Part shown: positions 16,117-24,656 of the stretch, one piece after another
Position numbering within the stretch: the stretch's first letter is position 1
Layout: each line of letters opens with the position of its first letter
NCBI GenBank assembly: GCA_045580815.1
Contig: JAZNOL010000019.1
Span: 1 to 26,780, forward strand
Source: JAZNOL01 sp045580815
GTDB lineage: Bacteria; Bacillota; Clostridia; RUG12999
DNA: 26,780 bases
Direction: 5' to 3'
Notes under the pieces: generated by a model
What the model was told of the DNA's origin: nothing
The model's database searches: none
What the model saw: the letters and a program-made list of their open reading frames with translations, nothing else
Made by a program: the position numbers and the translations under genes

Positions 16117-16330
16117 ATACCAAGAGTCTGCATCCAGGCTTTCGGTACATTGGTTATGCAGTGTCAGACTTATCGCCCGATAAGGAACCGTTACGGATTG
16201 CGCACTGAGCGTCCACAATGATGCAGGCTGAATTGAATATAGAGCCGGAGGGCTGCTTAATACTTTACAGAGTCAATCGCTGAGATGAGACACCACTATT
16301 CTCAGCACTTGGTTCTGTATTGTCTTTTTT
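16117..16330 (+). ncRNA. Structured RNA of about 215 nt: stand-alone RNA or attenuator leader
   Basis: The stretch between promoter and terminator has no credible ORF but many helices. AGTCTGCATC (16125-16134) pairs with GATGCAGGCT (16220-16229), ten pairs with one G-U. Inside, CAGTG (16159-16163) pairs with CACTG (16203-16207), enclosing CTTATC-GCCC-GATAAG (16169-16184) and CCG-TTA-CGG (16188-16196). AGCC-GGAG-GGCT follows at about 16242-16253, and the 3' end is the strong terminator at 16266-16330. A DUF3268 RNA motif has been described upstream of genes for this protein domain, as I recall; whether this RNA belongs to it must be tested with the covariance model. A regulator that reads through the terminator would control the downstream zinc-finger and sigma-like genes. 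Confidence 0.7.
16266..16330 (+). terminator. Strong intrinsic terminator inside the leader of the DUF3268-type gene
   Basis: TACAGAGTCAA (16266-16276) pairs with TTGGTTCTGTA (16309-16319), eleven pairs including two wobbles. It is extended by GCTGAGA (16279-16285) with TCTCAGC (16300-16306). The stem is followed at once by TTGTCTTTTTT. It lies 44 bases before the next start codon, so most transcripts should stop here unless read-through is favoured. Confidence 0.85.
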
Positions 16331-16373
16331 GCAGACTTTCGGCTTTTTGTTTTATCAGGAGGTGTCATTGATT

Positions 16374-16787
16374 ATGAAAAAGAAAAGTGTTCCGGTAAGA
16401 TGTCCCTATTGTGGTGGAAAGGTGCAGCTTAAATCCGCAGACGGAATTTATAAAGACGATAGCAAGAACACTATGCTTTATGTTTGCTCAAATTATCCCC
16501 AGTGTGACACTTATGTGCGTATACACGCAGGCACAAGTATTCCGGCAGGCATAATGGCAAATCGTACTTTACGCAAGCTTCGTATTGCTGCTCACAAAAA
16601 TTTTGATATAATATGCAAGAATGGAATTATGTGCAAGAGAGATTTATATTTGTGGCTTTCAAATTTGTTAAATGTCCCATTGTCGCAGGCACATATAAGC
16701 TATCTGGGTGAATACTATTGCAGATTGGTTATTGATGAAAGTCAGAAAATTATAAATAAGTCGATGGGAGGTGCAAAAGCGTCATGA
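16374..16787 (+). CDS. DUF3268-type zinc-finger protein
   Basis: This 137-aa protein begins with a zinc-ribbon CPYCGGKVQL (residues 8-17) paired with VCSNYPQCDTYVRIH (about 39-53). It then has an NRTLRKLRIAAHKNFD helix and an LYLWLSNLLNVPLSQAHISYL segment. This order matches the DUF3268 zinc-finger domain, whose function is unknown. AGGAGGTG at 16358-16365 fits the ATG at 16374, with an in-frame TTG at 16368 as a weaker choice. The gene lies behind the leader RNA and terminator and overlaps the sigma-like gene by ATGA, so both are likely controlled together by read-through. Confidence 0.75.
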   Translation: MKKKSVPVRCPYCGGKVQLKSADGIYKDDSKNTMLYVCSNYPQCDTYVRIHAGTSIPAGIMANRTLRKLRIAAHKNFDIICKNGIMCKRDLYLWLSNLLNVPLSQAHISYLGEYYCRLVIDESQKIINKSMGGAKAS

Positions 16788-17326
16788 CACTTACAAAAGA
16801 ACAACAGATGCTTGTTGAAGATAATCTCGGTCTGGTGGGGAAAGTAATTAAGGACAAGGTTCATGGGCTGGATACAATGTATTTCTATACATACGATGAC
16901 TTATTTCAGATTGGCTGTATCGGTCTGAGCAAGGCGGCAATGAAGGATAAGGGCGGTTGCTTTTCCACCTTCGCCTACAGACTCATTTGGAATGAAATAT
17001 GCGATGCTCTCGCATATGCCACTAAAAGAGCCGCTACAACCGATTTAACCGGCAGTCATATTCTTTCTTGCAATTCTACCGAAATCGAAAACACAGGCGT
17101 AAATTCTGCCTTATACAGCGTGATAAATAAGTCAAAGGCTTTAGTTAACAAATCGACAGCAAGAGGAATTGATGCTCTCCTGCTTATGAATGAAGGATAC
17201 AGTGCAAAGGAAATCGCAGCCCATACCGGGCAGTCACCTAATCTTGTAACTGCCACAGTTTCAAAGGCTCGTAAATTTCTCCGCACAGTCCCAGAACTAA
17301 AACAACTCTATAATGAATTTGTGTGA
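16784..17326 (+). CDS. Sigma-70-like factor of the accessory element
   Basis: This 180-aa protein has an N-terminal sigma region 2-like part (NLGLVGKVIKDKV, YDDLFQIGCIGLSKAA, CFSTFAYRLIWNEI, residues about 14-70) and a C-terminal region 4-like helix-turn-helix (GYSAKEIAAHTGQSPNLVTATVSKARKFL, spread over about 138-168; quoted in part). Region 3 is reduced. Such small sigma-like proteins are found on conjugative and phage-like elements, where they direct RNA polymerase to element promoters or act as positive regulators. Its ATG overlaps the stop of the zinc-finger gene. A promoter that it recognises was not identified. Confidence 0.75.
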   Translation: MTLTKEQQMLVEDNLGLVGKVIKDKVHGLDTMYFYTYDDLFQIGCIGLSKAAMKDKGGCFSTFAYRLIWNEICDALAYATKRAATTDLTGSHILSCNSTEIENTGVNSALYSVINKSKALVNKSTARGIDALLLMNEGYSAKEIAAHTGQSPNLVTATVSKARKFLRTVPELKQLYNEFV

Positions 17327-17334
17327 TTAACTTA

Positions 17335-17439
17335 TATGCAATTGCCACAATGCAAATTTATTTGAGGCAACTTTGTGCATACAACAGTTAAAATTGTGTT
17401 CAAAAAGTTTGGTAGAAAAAAGTGTGTAATATTTTCTAC
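17335..17439. other. Gap with two inverted repeats after the sigma-like gene
   Basis: TATGCA-A-TTGCC (17335-17346) and GGCAA...TGCATA (17366-17381) form an interrupted inverted repeat. GTAGAAAA (17412-17419) pairs with TTTTCTAC (17432-17439). Neither has a clear U-tract. They could be an mRNA 3' structure or protein sites. I see no gene here. Confidence 0.4.
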
Positions 17440-17453
17440 GAATTAGCATAGCA

Positions 17454-17481
17454 AAAGCAGCAGACCGAAATCTGCTGCTTT
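17454..17481. terminator. Bidirectional terminator between the sigma-like gene and the defence operon
   Basis: AAAGCAGCAGA (17454-17464) pairs exactly with TCTGCTGCTTT (17471-17481) around a CCGAAA loop, with A and T ends on both strands. It sits at the convergent junction and should end the minus-strand defence operon just after the PIN gene. Confidence 0.85.
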
Positions 17482-17486
17482 GTAAG

Positions 17487-17951
17487 TTAGTCAAGTATTG
17501 TATCAAGAAATGTCCTCAAGTTCATATATGGTATATTCATCCCAACACAAACATTAGGAATATGATAATCCTTTTGTTTTTCATCGCCTGGTTTTTCGTT
17601 GGTTACGATACATCCATTATTAACTAATGCTGTAGCTATAAGAAAAGGATCTCCGTTTGAATTTGAAGTGCTTCGAATTTTTATTAAATTGGGATAATCC
17701 TTTAAAACTTTTTTAGCCTTGTTTTGAATTGCAGGACTTAATGGCAGAAAAGCCTTTTTATATAAATTAGCCCACTTTTTCAAATCATCGTCCTTTAATT
17801 CGTCAAATATTTCTGTACTTGAAATCAATTCACCGGTTTCTATCATTTCGTTAAGCTTGTCCCAAATAGATGAGAATGTGTTTTTTGACATATTGTAATT
17901 TTTGGCTGCATCAATGAGCGCACAGGCATCAATAACATAAACTTGTTTCAT
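17487..17951 (-). CDS. DUF4411-family PIN-domain protein, putative RNase toxin
   Basis: This 154-aa protein has a PIN-like fold: VYVIDACALID with D8, SSTEIFDEL with E47, NGDPFLIATAL with D101 and CIVTNEKP at the end. These acidic residues would bind the metal of a VapC-like ribonuclease. DUF4411 proteins commonly sit beside ImmA/IrrE-type regulators in proposed toxin-antitoxin pairs. Its ATG overlaps the stop of the metallopeptidase gene (ATGA), which supports such a pair and translational coupling. The order antitoxin first, toxin second is usual for TA loci. Cleavage targets are unknown. Confidence 0.85.
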   Translation of the reverse strand: MKQVYVIDACALIDAAKNYNMSKNTFSSIWDKLNEMIETGELISSTEIFDELKDDDLKKWANLYKKAFLPLSPAIQNKAKKVLKDYPNLIKIRSTSNSNGDPFLIATALVNNGCIVTNEKPGDEKQKDYHIPNVCVGMNIPYMNLRTFLDTILD

Positions 17952-19123
17952 TTGTACATCACCGCCTGTTCTATATTGCCTATGTGCTTGCTGTTAATAT
18001 TTAATGCTTTGCACATTTCTCCTAACGTAATATTTCCTGTAGCATACGATGTAAATACGGTACGCGGAAGTAAATATCCGGTTTGGCTTAAATACTTAAT
18101 ATGGAATTGTACTGGAACATTTTTTCCTTTTCTAGATATTTCGATTTTTTTACGGTTTTCCTCAAATTCGTTAGTTATTGTTTCATACAACTCAAAAAAT
18201 TTGTTATTAGATATAATATCCAAATCTTTTAAACGAATTAGAACTGCAAACGAACTCACTCCAAATCTACCACCTATACGCTGCAAGCATGCTGAATCCA
18301 ATGGTGTAAATTTTCTTATGTATTCAATAGCAATGTTTTTAAATGATTCCTTGGGCATTAACACTTCGGCAGCAATTTTATCACATATTTTTTCTTCTGA
18401 ATCATTACGTTCGTCAAAATCTATTAGGCAGAGAGATGAAGAACGTCTAAAAATATGTGCTAATTCATGAAAAAGAGAAAATACTTTAGAGTTATCAAAA
18501 TCCTTGTTGTTTATTCCGATAATGGGAAATATATCATAGTATAATGACAATCCCTTTGCCTCATTTAAAGAAATCCCAGATAATTGCGACACCATAATAT
18601 CTTTTCGCTCTATAATATCCCTATAGTAATTAAATGGATTATTCCCGTAAGCGCCCTTGGTTCGTAATGGTGTTTTTAATTCCAGAAAGTCTCGAATCAA
18701 AAGTGCAATTTCCTCTATATTATCATTTGCAGTTGCAGGTATTTTTCTTATAGAATTTAAATCTTCTATAAACTCTAACAGATTTTCGCGATTTGCTTCT
18801 AATCTCCCCATTTCGCACCACAAATGATAAGTTATATCGTTATAATAAGTTCCCGCCTGAGTTCTACGATCTGTGTATTTTTTTGTCTTTTTTTCAGGTA
18901 TATCAGACAAATAAAAACAAGCAAAAGGAACTTTATAGATACTTGCAAGTCGTTTTGCCTCGGTTACCGAAGGAAAATCTATTCCACTTTCCCAATCATC
19001 AACTTTTTTTGCTGACATCGTTGGGAATTCTAATTCTATTTTTTCGGTAACATCAAATGGTGTTTGACTACGAGCCCATACCAACATTTCTTTATTAATG
19101 TATGCTATATTTTTAGTTCCCAT
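17948..19123 (-). CDS. XRE-like / ImmA-IrrE metallopeptidase-domain protein, putative antitoxin-regulator
   Basis: This 391-aa protein has a degenerate XRE-type helix-turn-helix at about 9-65 (VDDWESGIDFPSV followed by the PFACFYLSDIP linker). It then has a long spacer and a zinc-peptidase domain with HELAH at 219-223 and the EEKICDKIAAEVLMP segment (243-257) that supplies the third ligand. ImmA-type proteases cleave repressors. In TA-like pairs this family is paired with PIN or other toxins and is thought to act as regulator or antitoxin. The start has AAAGGAGG upstream. It begins 57 bases after the Res gene, so it may be co-transcribed with R-M or have its own weak promoter in that gap. Confidence 0.85.
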   Translation of the reverse strand: MGTKNIAYINKEMLVWARSQTPFDVTEKIELEFPTMSAKKVDDWESGIDFPSVTEAKRLASIYKVPFACFYLSDIPEKKTKKYTDRRTQAGTYYNDITYHLWCEMGRLEANRENLLEFIEDLNSIRKIPATANDNIEEIALLIRDFLELKTPLRTKGAYGNNPFNYYRDIIERKDIMVSQLSGISLNEAKGLSLYYDIFPIIGINNKDFDNSKVFSLFHELAHIFRRSSSLCLIDFDERNDSEEKICDKIAAEVLMPKESFKNIAIEYIRKFTPLDSACLQRIGGRFGVSSFAVLIRLKDLDIISNNKFFELYETITNEFEENRKKIEISRKGKNVPVQFHIKYLSQTGYLLPRTVFTSYATGNITLGEMCKALNINSKHIGNIEQAVMYK

Positions 19124-19180
19124 AGTCGATACCTCCTTTAAACTAAGTATGTGGGTATTTATAAATAGTGTAAGAATTTA

Positions 19181-21427
19181 TTAGACATTTTTTATAAAAT
19201 CTTCAATAGGTTTCCAAATATCTTTATTTGTTACATCCTCGCACCAAACTGTGTTTGACATGTAAATTTGTGTTCCCACAGCTCGCACAAATCCCCATTT
19301 AACCTCTGGATGTTTATTTCCATATTCTTTTAATGCATCAAATTTTCTGGCAGCATAGCTATCTACATTGTTGGAATTGCCATCGGTAGTCATACCGCCT
19401 TTTGCTTCAATAATCCAAACATCGTCGTTATCAAGCTGAATGATATAGTCAGGGTAGAAGTGTGCACGTCTGAAGCCTCTTCTATAAACGATGCTGAAGT
19501 ATTCATCGCCCTTATCGCCATTTTTATAGCACCACTTTGCATTGTCTTCGCACCATTCTTCAAAAGCGATTTCTGTACAAGTTCTGTTTGGTTGTATAAG
19601 AATGTTATTGCCGTAATTTTCAAACACGTTTTTATCAAGAATTTTTGTGCTCTCAATCTTTTTATGCTGCTTGTAATACTGATATGGAGGAATCCCCCAA
19701 TCCGAAGTTATAATATCAGTTTCCTCAATCTCTGCAAAGTCAGTTTGGTCAATCTTTGAAAACACTTCTACCAAGCGATCTCTGTTATTTACAAGAAACG
19801 CATTATATTCTCTGAGATTAAGTACATCAAGTAATTTGTTCTTGCGTTCGAATTCTTTTTCCTCTGCCGATAAAAGCGACATTTGCATATCCATAGGGCC
19901 AAACAATACTCTAAGTGCATTATTAGATATATTTTCATCAATGTTAATCGCCCTTGCGATTCGTCTTTTTGCATCCCTGATAATAAAACCGTCATCATGG
20001 TTGTTAATCTGATGCTCACCGCTGAATATGTTATTAAGTTTAAGCATATCGTGTGTTGTTCTCGCAACACCTTCAATGGCTTCAGTTTTCAGCATTGTAC
20101 CAAAAACATATCCCTTTGTTTTAGTCATTTCCGCTTTGTTAAGCATACCATCTTTATCTACATCACATTCTTCAAGCATTCGTTTTCTGACTACATCAAC
20201 TACTGCTTGCGGATTTACAGCAAAGCGATCACTTCCGTTAAGAGTTTCTTTTTGAAGCATAATAGAAGGGGCATTAACCTTCCTCTTATATTGATATGTG
20301 TAAAAAGAATCTCCAATACTGCTTGTTAAGCCCTCATTAAACTCGCTATCTAATGTATAAAGATAGCAATTATCAATCAAGTCACATTCATAATGCTTGC
20401 GTTCCGGCATTCTGCGAATTCTACCAACCGTCTGTATATTAAACCGTTCTGTTCCACCTTCACGCAGTTTGACAAGAATTTTTGCACGAGGGCAGTCCCA
20501 TCCCGTTGCAATGGCCTGTTTGAACAGCAAAAATGAATATTCGCCATCCAACTTTTTAATTTCCTCAGGATTGTCAGGATGGTCTCCGCTAAACCAAGAT
20601 GCCACTAACCCGGAATTTTCAGAATACCCTAAATCATCAAGTGCTCGTTTTACACGAGTAATCCATTCTTCAGAACCATTGGGGAACTGTATTAAAACAA
20701 GAGGTCTTATTTTTAATCCTCTGCGGTCATACTCAGCTTGTATTTCTTTACGCTTTTGATCTGCTAAATCTATCAGCAATATATCATCGTCTAATTTGTT
20801 GTTTTCTTCAATAGCTTTTGAAACACCCTCATTAACGGAAATACCTGTAGCAATTAAGCCAGCCCCTATAACCTCTCCATCTTCTATTATTTCATTATGG
20901 TCGCCTTTACTTATAGGAGTTGCCGAAATACGCAACACATGAACAGGTTGAATATTTCCGATATACTCATTAGCTGTTTCCTTGTATTTGTGTTCTTCAT
21001 CAATAATCATAAAAATGTCAATGTCGTTATTATGGCAATTTAAAACTTTTGCCATAAGATCTCTGTGTTCACCTTCACGCAATACTACATTTGACTTTTT
21101 ATTAATCTTGTCCCAGTTTATAAAAAACACTTGTCCTCTCGGATCAGGTTCGGTGATAAAAGAATATACATCACCATAGGGAATACCTGATGTGAACTCT
21201 TTAAAACTATCTTCAGACTGCTTATGAAGACCGCCGGCTCCGGGGCAGAGCCACAAAAATACTGTATCAGGATTTTCATCCAAATAGTCATCTATAAATT
21301 TACAAACCATAACGGTTTTTCCTGCACCTGTCGGAGCAGAAAGCACAATCTCTTCATGGTCGGCACATTTATGTAATAAATTTTCTTCGTGCTTTATTTG
21401 AAACGTCTTTAATCTTCCGTTAAACAT
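19181..21427 (-). CDS. res: Type III restriction enzyme, Res subunit
   Basis: The 748-aa Res subunit is an SF2 helicase-nuclease. Walker A is SAPTGAGKT (Gly-Lys-Thr ending at residue 38), motif II is DEEH (143-146), motif III is SAT (168-170) and motif VI is QTVGRIRRMPER. The C-terminal endonuclease is a PD-(D/E)XK domain, read as YPDYIIQ with D660 and IIEAKGG with E674 and K676. All key residues are present, so it should be active. With Mod it cuts DNA that carries two unmethylated sites. Its ATG shares a base with the Mod stop codon (TAATG), ensuring coupled translation. It is shorter than EcoP1I/EcoP15I Res (about 970 aa). Confidence 0.93.
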   Translation of the reverse strand: MFNGRLKTFQIKHEENLLHKCADHEEIVLSAPTGAGKTVMVCKFIDDYLDENPDTVFLWLCPGAGGLHKQSEDSFKEFTSGIPYGDVYSFITEPDPRGQVFFINWDKINKKSNVVLREGEHRDLMAKVLNCHNNDIDIFMIIDEEHKYKETANEYIGNIQPVHVLRISATPISKGDHNEIIEDGEVIGAGLIATGISVNEGVSKAIEENNKLDDDILLIDLADQKRKEIQAEYDRRGLKIRPLVLIQFPNGSEEWITRVKRALDDLGYSENSGLVASWFSGDHPDNPEEIKKLDGEYSFLLFKQAIATGWDCPRAKILVKLREGGTERFNIQTVGRIRRMPERKHYECDLIDNCYLYTLDSEFNEGLTSSIGDSFYTYQYKRKVNAPSIMLQKETLNGSDRFAVNPQAVVDVVRKRMLEECDVDKDGMLNKAEMTKTKGYVFGTMLKTEAIEGVARTTHDMLKLNNIFSGEHQINNHDDGFIIRDAKRRIARAINIDENISNNALRVLFGPMDMQMSLLSAEEKEFERKNKLLDVLNLREYNAFLVNNRDRLVEVFSKIDQTDFAEIEETDIITSDWGIPPYQYYKQHKKIESTKILDKNVFENYGNNILIQPNRTCTEIAFEEWCEDNAKWCYKNGDKGDEYFSIVYRRGFRRAHFYPDYIIQLDNDDVWIIEAKGGMTTDGNSNNVDSYAARKFDALKEYGNKHPEVKWGFVRAVGTQIYMSNTVWCEDVTNKDIWKPIEDFIKNV

Positions 21428-23367
21428 TACTCAGCCGCCTCCCGTAATTCTTTGCCGAAAAACTCTCTGGGAATATATTTGAATCCCTTCTCTGTAAGTA
21501 ATTTCATTTCTTCGGCATTTAATATCATATTTTGATTAAGCCATATATTTTCTATTTGCTCATATATGCTTGTATTAAGAATTGCTTTATTGAAATCATC
21601 TTTTGTGAGGATAAGGACATTTTTAATTCCGTCTATTTCATATCCGTTTTGTAACTCTATCATTTCTTTTATGTGCAAACACAACACATTGCTGAGCAAA
21701 TAATCTTCAGGCTTTCTCGAGGTCCAGTCGCACTTTAAATATTTTACATTGGAAATAAAACCTTCAGATATTGGGATTTCTTTTTCACTACTTGTTATAT
21801 AATTACCTTTTATCAAGTTCCCATTTACATCTTTGCCTTCAATACTACATACGGTTCGAGGATATGTAACATACTGAGCGATGCCTAATGTTTCCCATTC
21901 TGGATCACCTTTTTTATATCCTTGTTCACTTAACGATTTCGCTTCGGCTTCAGATACCTCGTTATTTGTAACCATAATACATCTTCGATTTCCACCGTAT
22001 TCTTTATTTAATAAATTAACAGCATGCATCGTTGTGCCAGATCCCGAAAAGAAATCAACAACAATTGCATCTTTATTATTAGCAACAAAAAAGCCCAATG
22101 TATCTCTTACTGCATATAAAGACTTTGGAAAATCAAACCTTTTCTCACCTAAAATTTTATTTAATAATTGAGAACCATGGTATGTTGCATCATGAGATTC
22201 AATATTCCATTGTGATCCAGGAACAAACTCACGTGAATAATCGGATGCGTCAACTATAACTGTTCCAGAATGTTCATCGTATCCTATAACAGATACTTCT
22301 TCGTTTTCAATTTTCTTTATACTTCCTCTTTTTAAATATGATACAGGAATAGTATGTTCTTTGCGCTTTCCAATCTTGATATATCCTTTATTTAAACGAT
22401 CAATAACTTCTGAGGGTGATATTTGCCAGTTTCCTTCTATTCCAGATTCTTTAATTGGCCATAACCACAAACTATCTCCTTTATCCTCTAATGCGGCTTT
22501 TGGATGCTCTTTTAAATCAAGAACTTCTCCGACTGAAATAATTTTGTTTCCACTTTTGTTAAATATGATTGGATAAAAAAGATTTGGTCTATCTTCTCGC
22601 AAATCATTCGTTCCGCTTCTTCTAAGTTGCGACCAGACAATACCTTTTGCCGCCGCACTTGCTTTTTTTCCTAAAGCCCATTGTTCTGGTAATGGTAATG
22701 GTGTTACCTTTGACAAACCAAGTTGAACTATAAATATAAATTCGTTTACTCTATAGAACGAACTAGATCTTGCTACTCCCTTTTGTGCTATAATTGAACT
22801 TATCATTTGGATATTGGCTGTTGGAAATAATTCTTCTAACAAGCATCCAAGTCTTAAATATTCCTTTTCATCAATTGTGCATATAAGGACGGATTTTTCA
22901 GGATTAAGCAAGTGTTTTGCAAGTTGTAAACGGTTTTTCATCATAGACAACCATTTGCTATGTCTATACACATCGTTTCCATCAACATAATCATTATTAT
23001 ATTTCCAATCACGAGCACCTGTATTATACGGAGGATCTATATAAATACAATCAACCTTTCCACGATGAGTCTTTTCAAGAAGATAAAGAGCTTGCAAATT
23101 GTCTCCCTCAATGATGAAGTTATATGGTAATGAAGGGTCTTTACATATTTTTCTTTCCGGATCTTCGCAAAATACAGGGATGTTTTCCTCAAGCATTTCA
23201 TCAACTTGCTCGGTATGGTCTTCCCAAATAAGACCATACTTTTTATCCCTTATGTGATTTTCTATTTCGTTAAAAGCACGAATTGATTCATCATCATTAT
23301 GCTGTAGCTTTAATTCTTCAAGAAAAGCGAGCATTCTGTCTCTTTTCATTTTTGCTATATTAGCCAT
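21427..23367 (-). CDS. mod: Type III R-M adenine-specific DNA methyltransferase, Mod subunit
   Basis: The 646-aa Mod subunit methylates adenine on one strand of an asymmetric site and gives the R-M complex its specificity. Motif IV is DPPYNTG from residue 111 and motif I is DFFSGSG (438-444), in the order IV-TRD-I of the beta class. The target recognition region between about 200 and 400 contains no frameshift or repeat tract, so phase variation is not visible. The start has GGAGGG upstream. It is preceded, 13 bases away, by the two-TM protein gene and followed directly by res. Confidence 0.94.
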   Translation of the reverse strand: MANIAKMKRDRMLAFLEELKLQHNDDESIRAFNEIENHIRDKKYGLIWEDHTEQVDEMLEENIPVFCEDPERKICKDPSLPYNFIIEGDNLQALYLLEKTHRGKVDCIYIDPPYNTGARDWKYNNDYVDGNDVYRHSKWLSMMKNRLQLAKHLLNPEKSVLICTIDEKEYLRLGCLLEELFPTANIQMISSIIAQKGVARSSSFYRVNEFIFIVQLGLSKVTPLPLPEQWALGKKASAAAKGIVWSQLRRSGTNDLREDRPNLFYPIIFNKSGNKIISVGEVLDLKEHPKAALEDKGDSLWLWPIKESGIEGNWQISPSEVIDRLNKGYIKIGKRKEHTIPVSYLKRGSIKKIENEEVSVIGYDEHSGTVIVDASDYSREFVPGSQWNIESHDATYHGSQLLNKILGEKRFDFPKSLYAVRDTLGFFVANNKDAIVVDFFSGSGTTMHAVNLLNKEYGGNRRCIMVTNNEVSEAEAKSLSEQGYKKGDPEWETLGIAQYVTYPRTVCSIEGKDVNGNLIKGNYITSSEKEIPISEGFISNVKYLKCDWTSRKPEDYLLSNVLCLHIKEMIELQNGYEIDGIKNVLILTKDDFNKAILNTSIYEQIENIWLNQNMILNAEEMKLLTEKGFKYIPREFFGKELREAAE

Positions 23368-23380
23368 GCTTGTCCCTCCG

Positions 23381-24205
23381 TTATCTTACTCTAAATTTCA
23401 ACATATTATCGGCGGTTTGTTGTATATCTAAATTAATGGTTTCAAATGTTGTGCCTTTACACTTTAATAATTCTTTGTATGTAGTTTCATATTCACGTGC
23501 TACTTCAGCTGTAAGTGTATGCAAATCATTTTCGAAATCTGTGTATATAATATTATTAGTTTTTTCAATCATTGCCTTACTATCAGATAGTTCTTGCTCT
23601 GAAAAAGAACCCGGACGATCTTTTTCAAGGTTTAACATTCTTTCAGCAACGCTTCTGTGTTGTAAATCTCTCAACTTTATGTAATTATCAATCTGAGCTT
23701 GAGTGGTTTTGAAAAATACATCAGATGCCTTTGTTATTTCATCGATAAGTTTCTTTACCTTTGGATAATCCACCATATTAAGGTGAGCGTTTAATTGATC
23801 TACTGCCATTTGACAATTCATTTGGTATTTTTGAAGGATGTTTGTAGCTTTTGCAGGATCAGTAAAACCATTATCCATGGTTTCTTTTAATGGACGAATA
23901 GGGTTTATACCATCCAAAATATCTGCAAAAACACTTTCAATTTTAGACCATTTATTATTTTCGTTTGTTAGGTAACTTTCTCTTTGGATTTGCTTCCTTG
24001 TAAATATAATTGTAATTGTAAGAGTAGCTACAGCTATGATCGAGCCTAAGACAGAACCATAGTATCCAAGAACATCATCTCCGCCCCAGACAGTTATATA
24101 ACCATCATTTTCTAAATAACAGTTATTTATTATAAGCGGTACGCCTACTATTAAGAAGATGGCTGATAACAAAACGATAACACTATAAAATATCTTTTTC
24201 TTCAT
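23381..24205 (-). CDS. Two-TM membrane protein with cytoplasmic coiled coil, unknown function, within the R-M operon
   Basis: This 274-aa protein has two N-terminal transmembrane segments (about 5-27 and 45-68), separated by a short loop with a GGDDVLGYYGSVLG motif. The rest is a long, helical and probably cytoplasmic region with coiled-coil character (about 75-270). No enzyme motif is seen. The WGGDDVLGYYGSVLGSIIAV pattern is common in small phage- and defence-linked membrane proteins that I cannot assign more exactly. It lies between a toxin-like pair and Mod, with small gaps (26 and 13 bases), so it is probably part of the same transcript. A membrane effector or anchor is possible but unproven. 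Confidence 0.7.
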   Translation of the reverse strand: MKKKIFYSVIVLLSAIFLIVGVPLIINNCYLENDGYITVWGGDDVLGYYGSVLGSIIAVATLTITIIFTRKQIQRESYLTNENNKWSKIESVFADILDGINPIRPLKETMDNGFTDPAKATNILQKYQMNCQMAVDQLNAHLNMVDYPKVKKLIDEITKASDVFFKTTQAQIDNYIKLRDLQHRSVAERMLNLEKDRPGSFSEQELSDSKAMIEKTNNIIYTDFENDLHTLTAEVAREYETTYKELLKCKGTTFETINLDIQQTADNMLKFRVR

Positions 24206-24231
24206 TCTGTAACCTCGTATTTTGCTTTAAT

Positions 24232-24654
24232 TTACCCCTGATTCTGTCCGTATATTTCCTTTAAATCCTCTATAGCAAGTGTAGGATCCATTGTATGAAA
24301 CATCATATAATTTCTTTTCATAGTTTCAACCGGGGCTTGTTTATATATTTTTGCACTATCTTCGCCGGTATAGAAATGCCAGTAGCGGTAGAGATAGCCA
24401 ATCCAGTATATTACGTCGGCAGAAAAGACTTCTCCGGCAGAAGATGCTACATCAGGATTTGCTGATACGATTTCATCCAGCAGATATTCCTCGCCTGCCC
24501 ACTGCATACGATTATATTTCGAATCCAAATCCTTGGCAATTTCAGATGCCATAAAGGATTTAATAAATACTGCGCTGCCATATCCTTTTTCCGCAGATAA
24601 TTCAAACAGCCTACCCTGAATATCACAAAGCTTTAATTGCAATTCATCAATCAT
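24232..24654 (-). CDS. 140-aa partner of the DUF3990 protein, putative antitoxin
   Basis: This is an acidic, mostly helical protein with a tryptophan- and tyrosine-rich middle: SKYNRMQWAGEEYLLDEI (about 45-62), IYWIGYLYRYWHFYTGE (about 81-97), and RNYMMFHTMDPTLAIEDL. I recall similar proteins beside DUF3990 genes in Clostridia but cannot assign a named domain. It starts two bases after the stop of the upstream gene and the ribosome site AAAGGAG lies within that gene. The close pairing with an ADP-ribosyltransferase-like protein suggests an antitoxin or a partner that controls it. This is inference from position. Confidence 0.65.
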   Translation of the reverse strand: MIDELQLKLCDIQGRLFELSAEKGYGSAVFIKSFMASEIAKDLDSKYNRMQWAGEEYLLDEIVSANPDVASSAGEVFSADVIYWIGYLYRYWHFYTGEDSAKIYKQAPVETMKRNYMMFHTMDPTLAIEDLKEIYGQNQG

Positions 24655-24656
24655 TG

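Noticed and set aside
16186..16197. T-box-like GGAACC sequence in the leader
   Set aside because: The T-box consensus around GGTGGAACCGCG is not present, and the downstream genes are not amino-acid related.
16188..16199. Possible tmRNA start (GTTACGGATT)
   Set aside because: The 10-base match is inside a larger fold. No tag reading frame, tRNA-like 3' domain or CCA end follows.
16279..16306. TPP riboswitch-like CTGAGA
   Set aside because: CTGAGA here is one arm of the terminator stem. The other conserved TPP elements are missing.
19883..20329. Plus-strand ORFs opposite res
   Set aside because: They overlap an intact Res gene with all helicase motifs and are low-complexity shadows.
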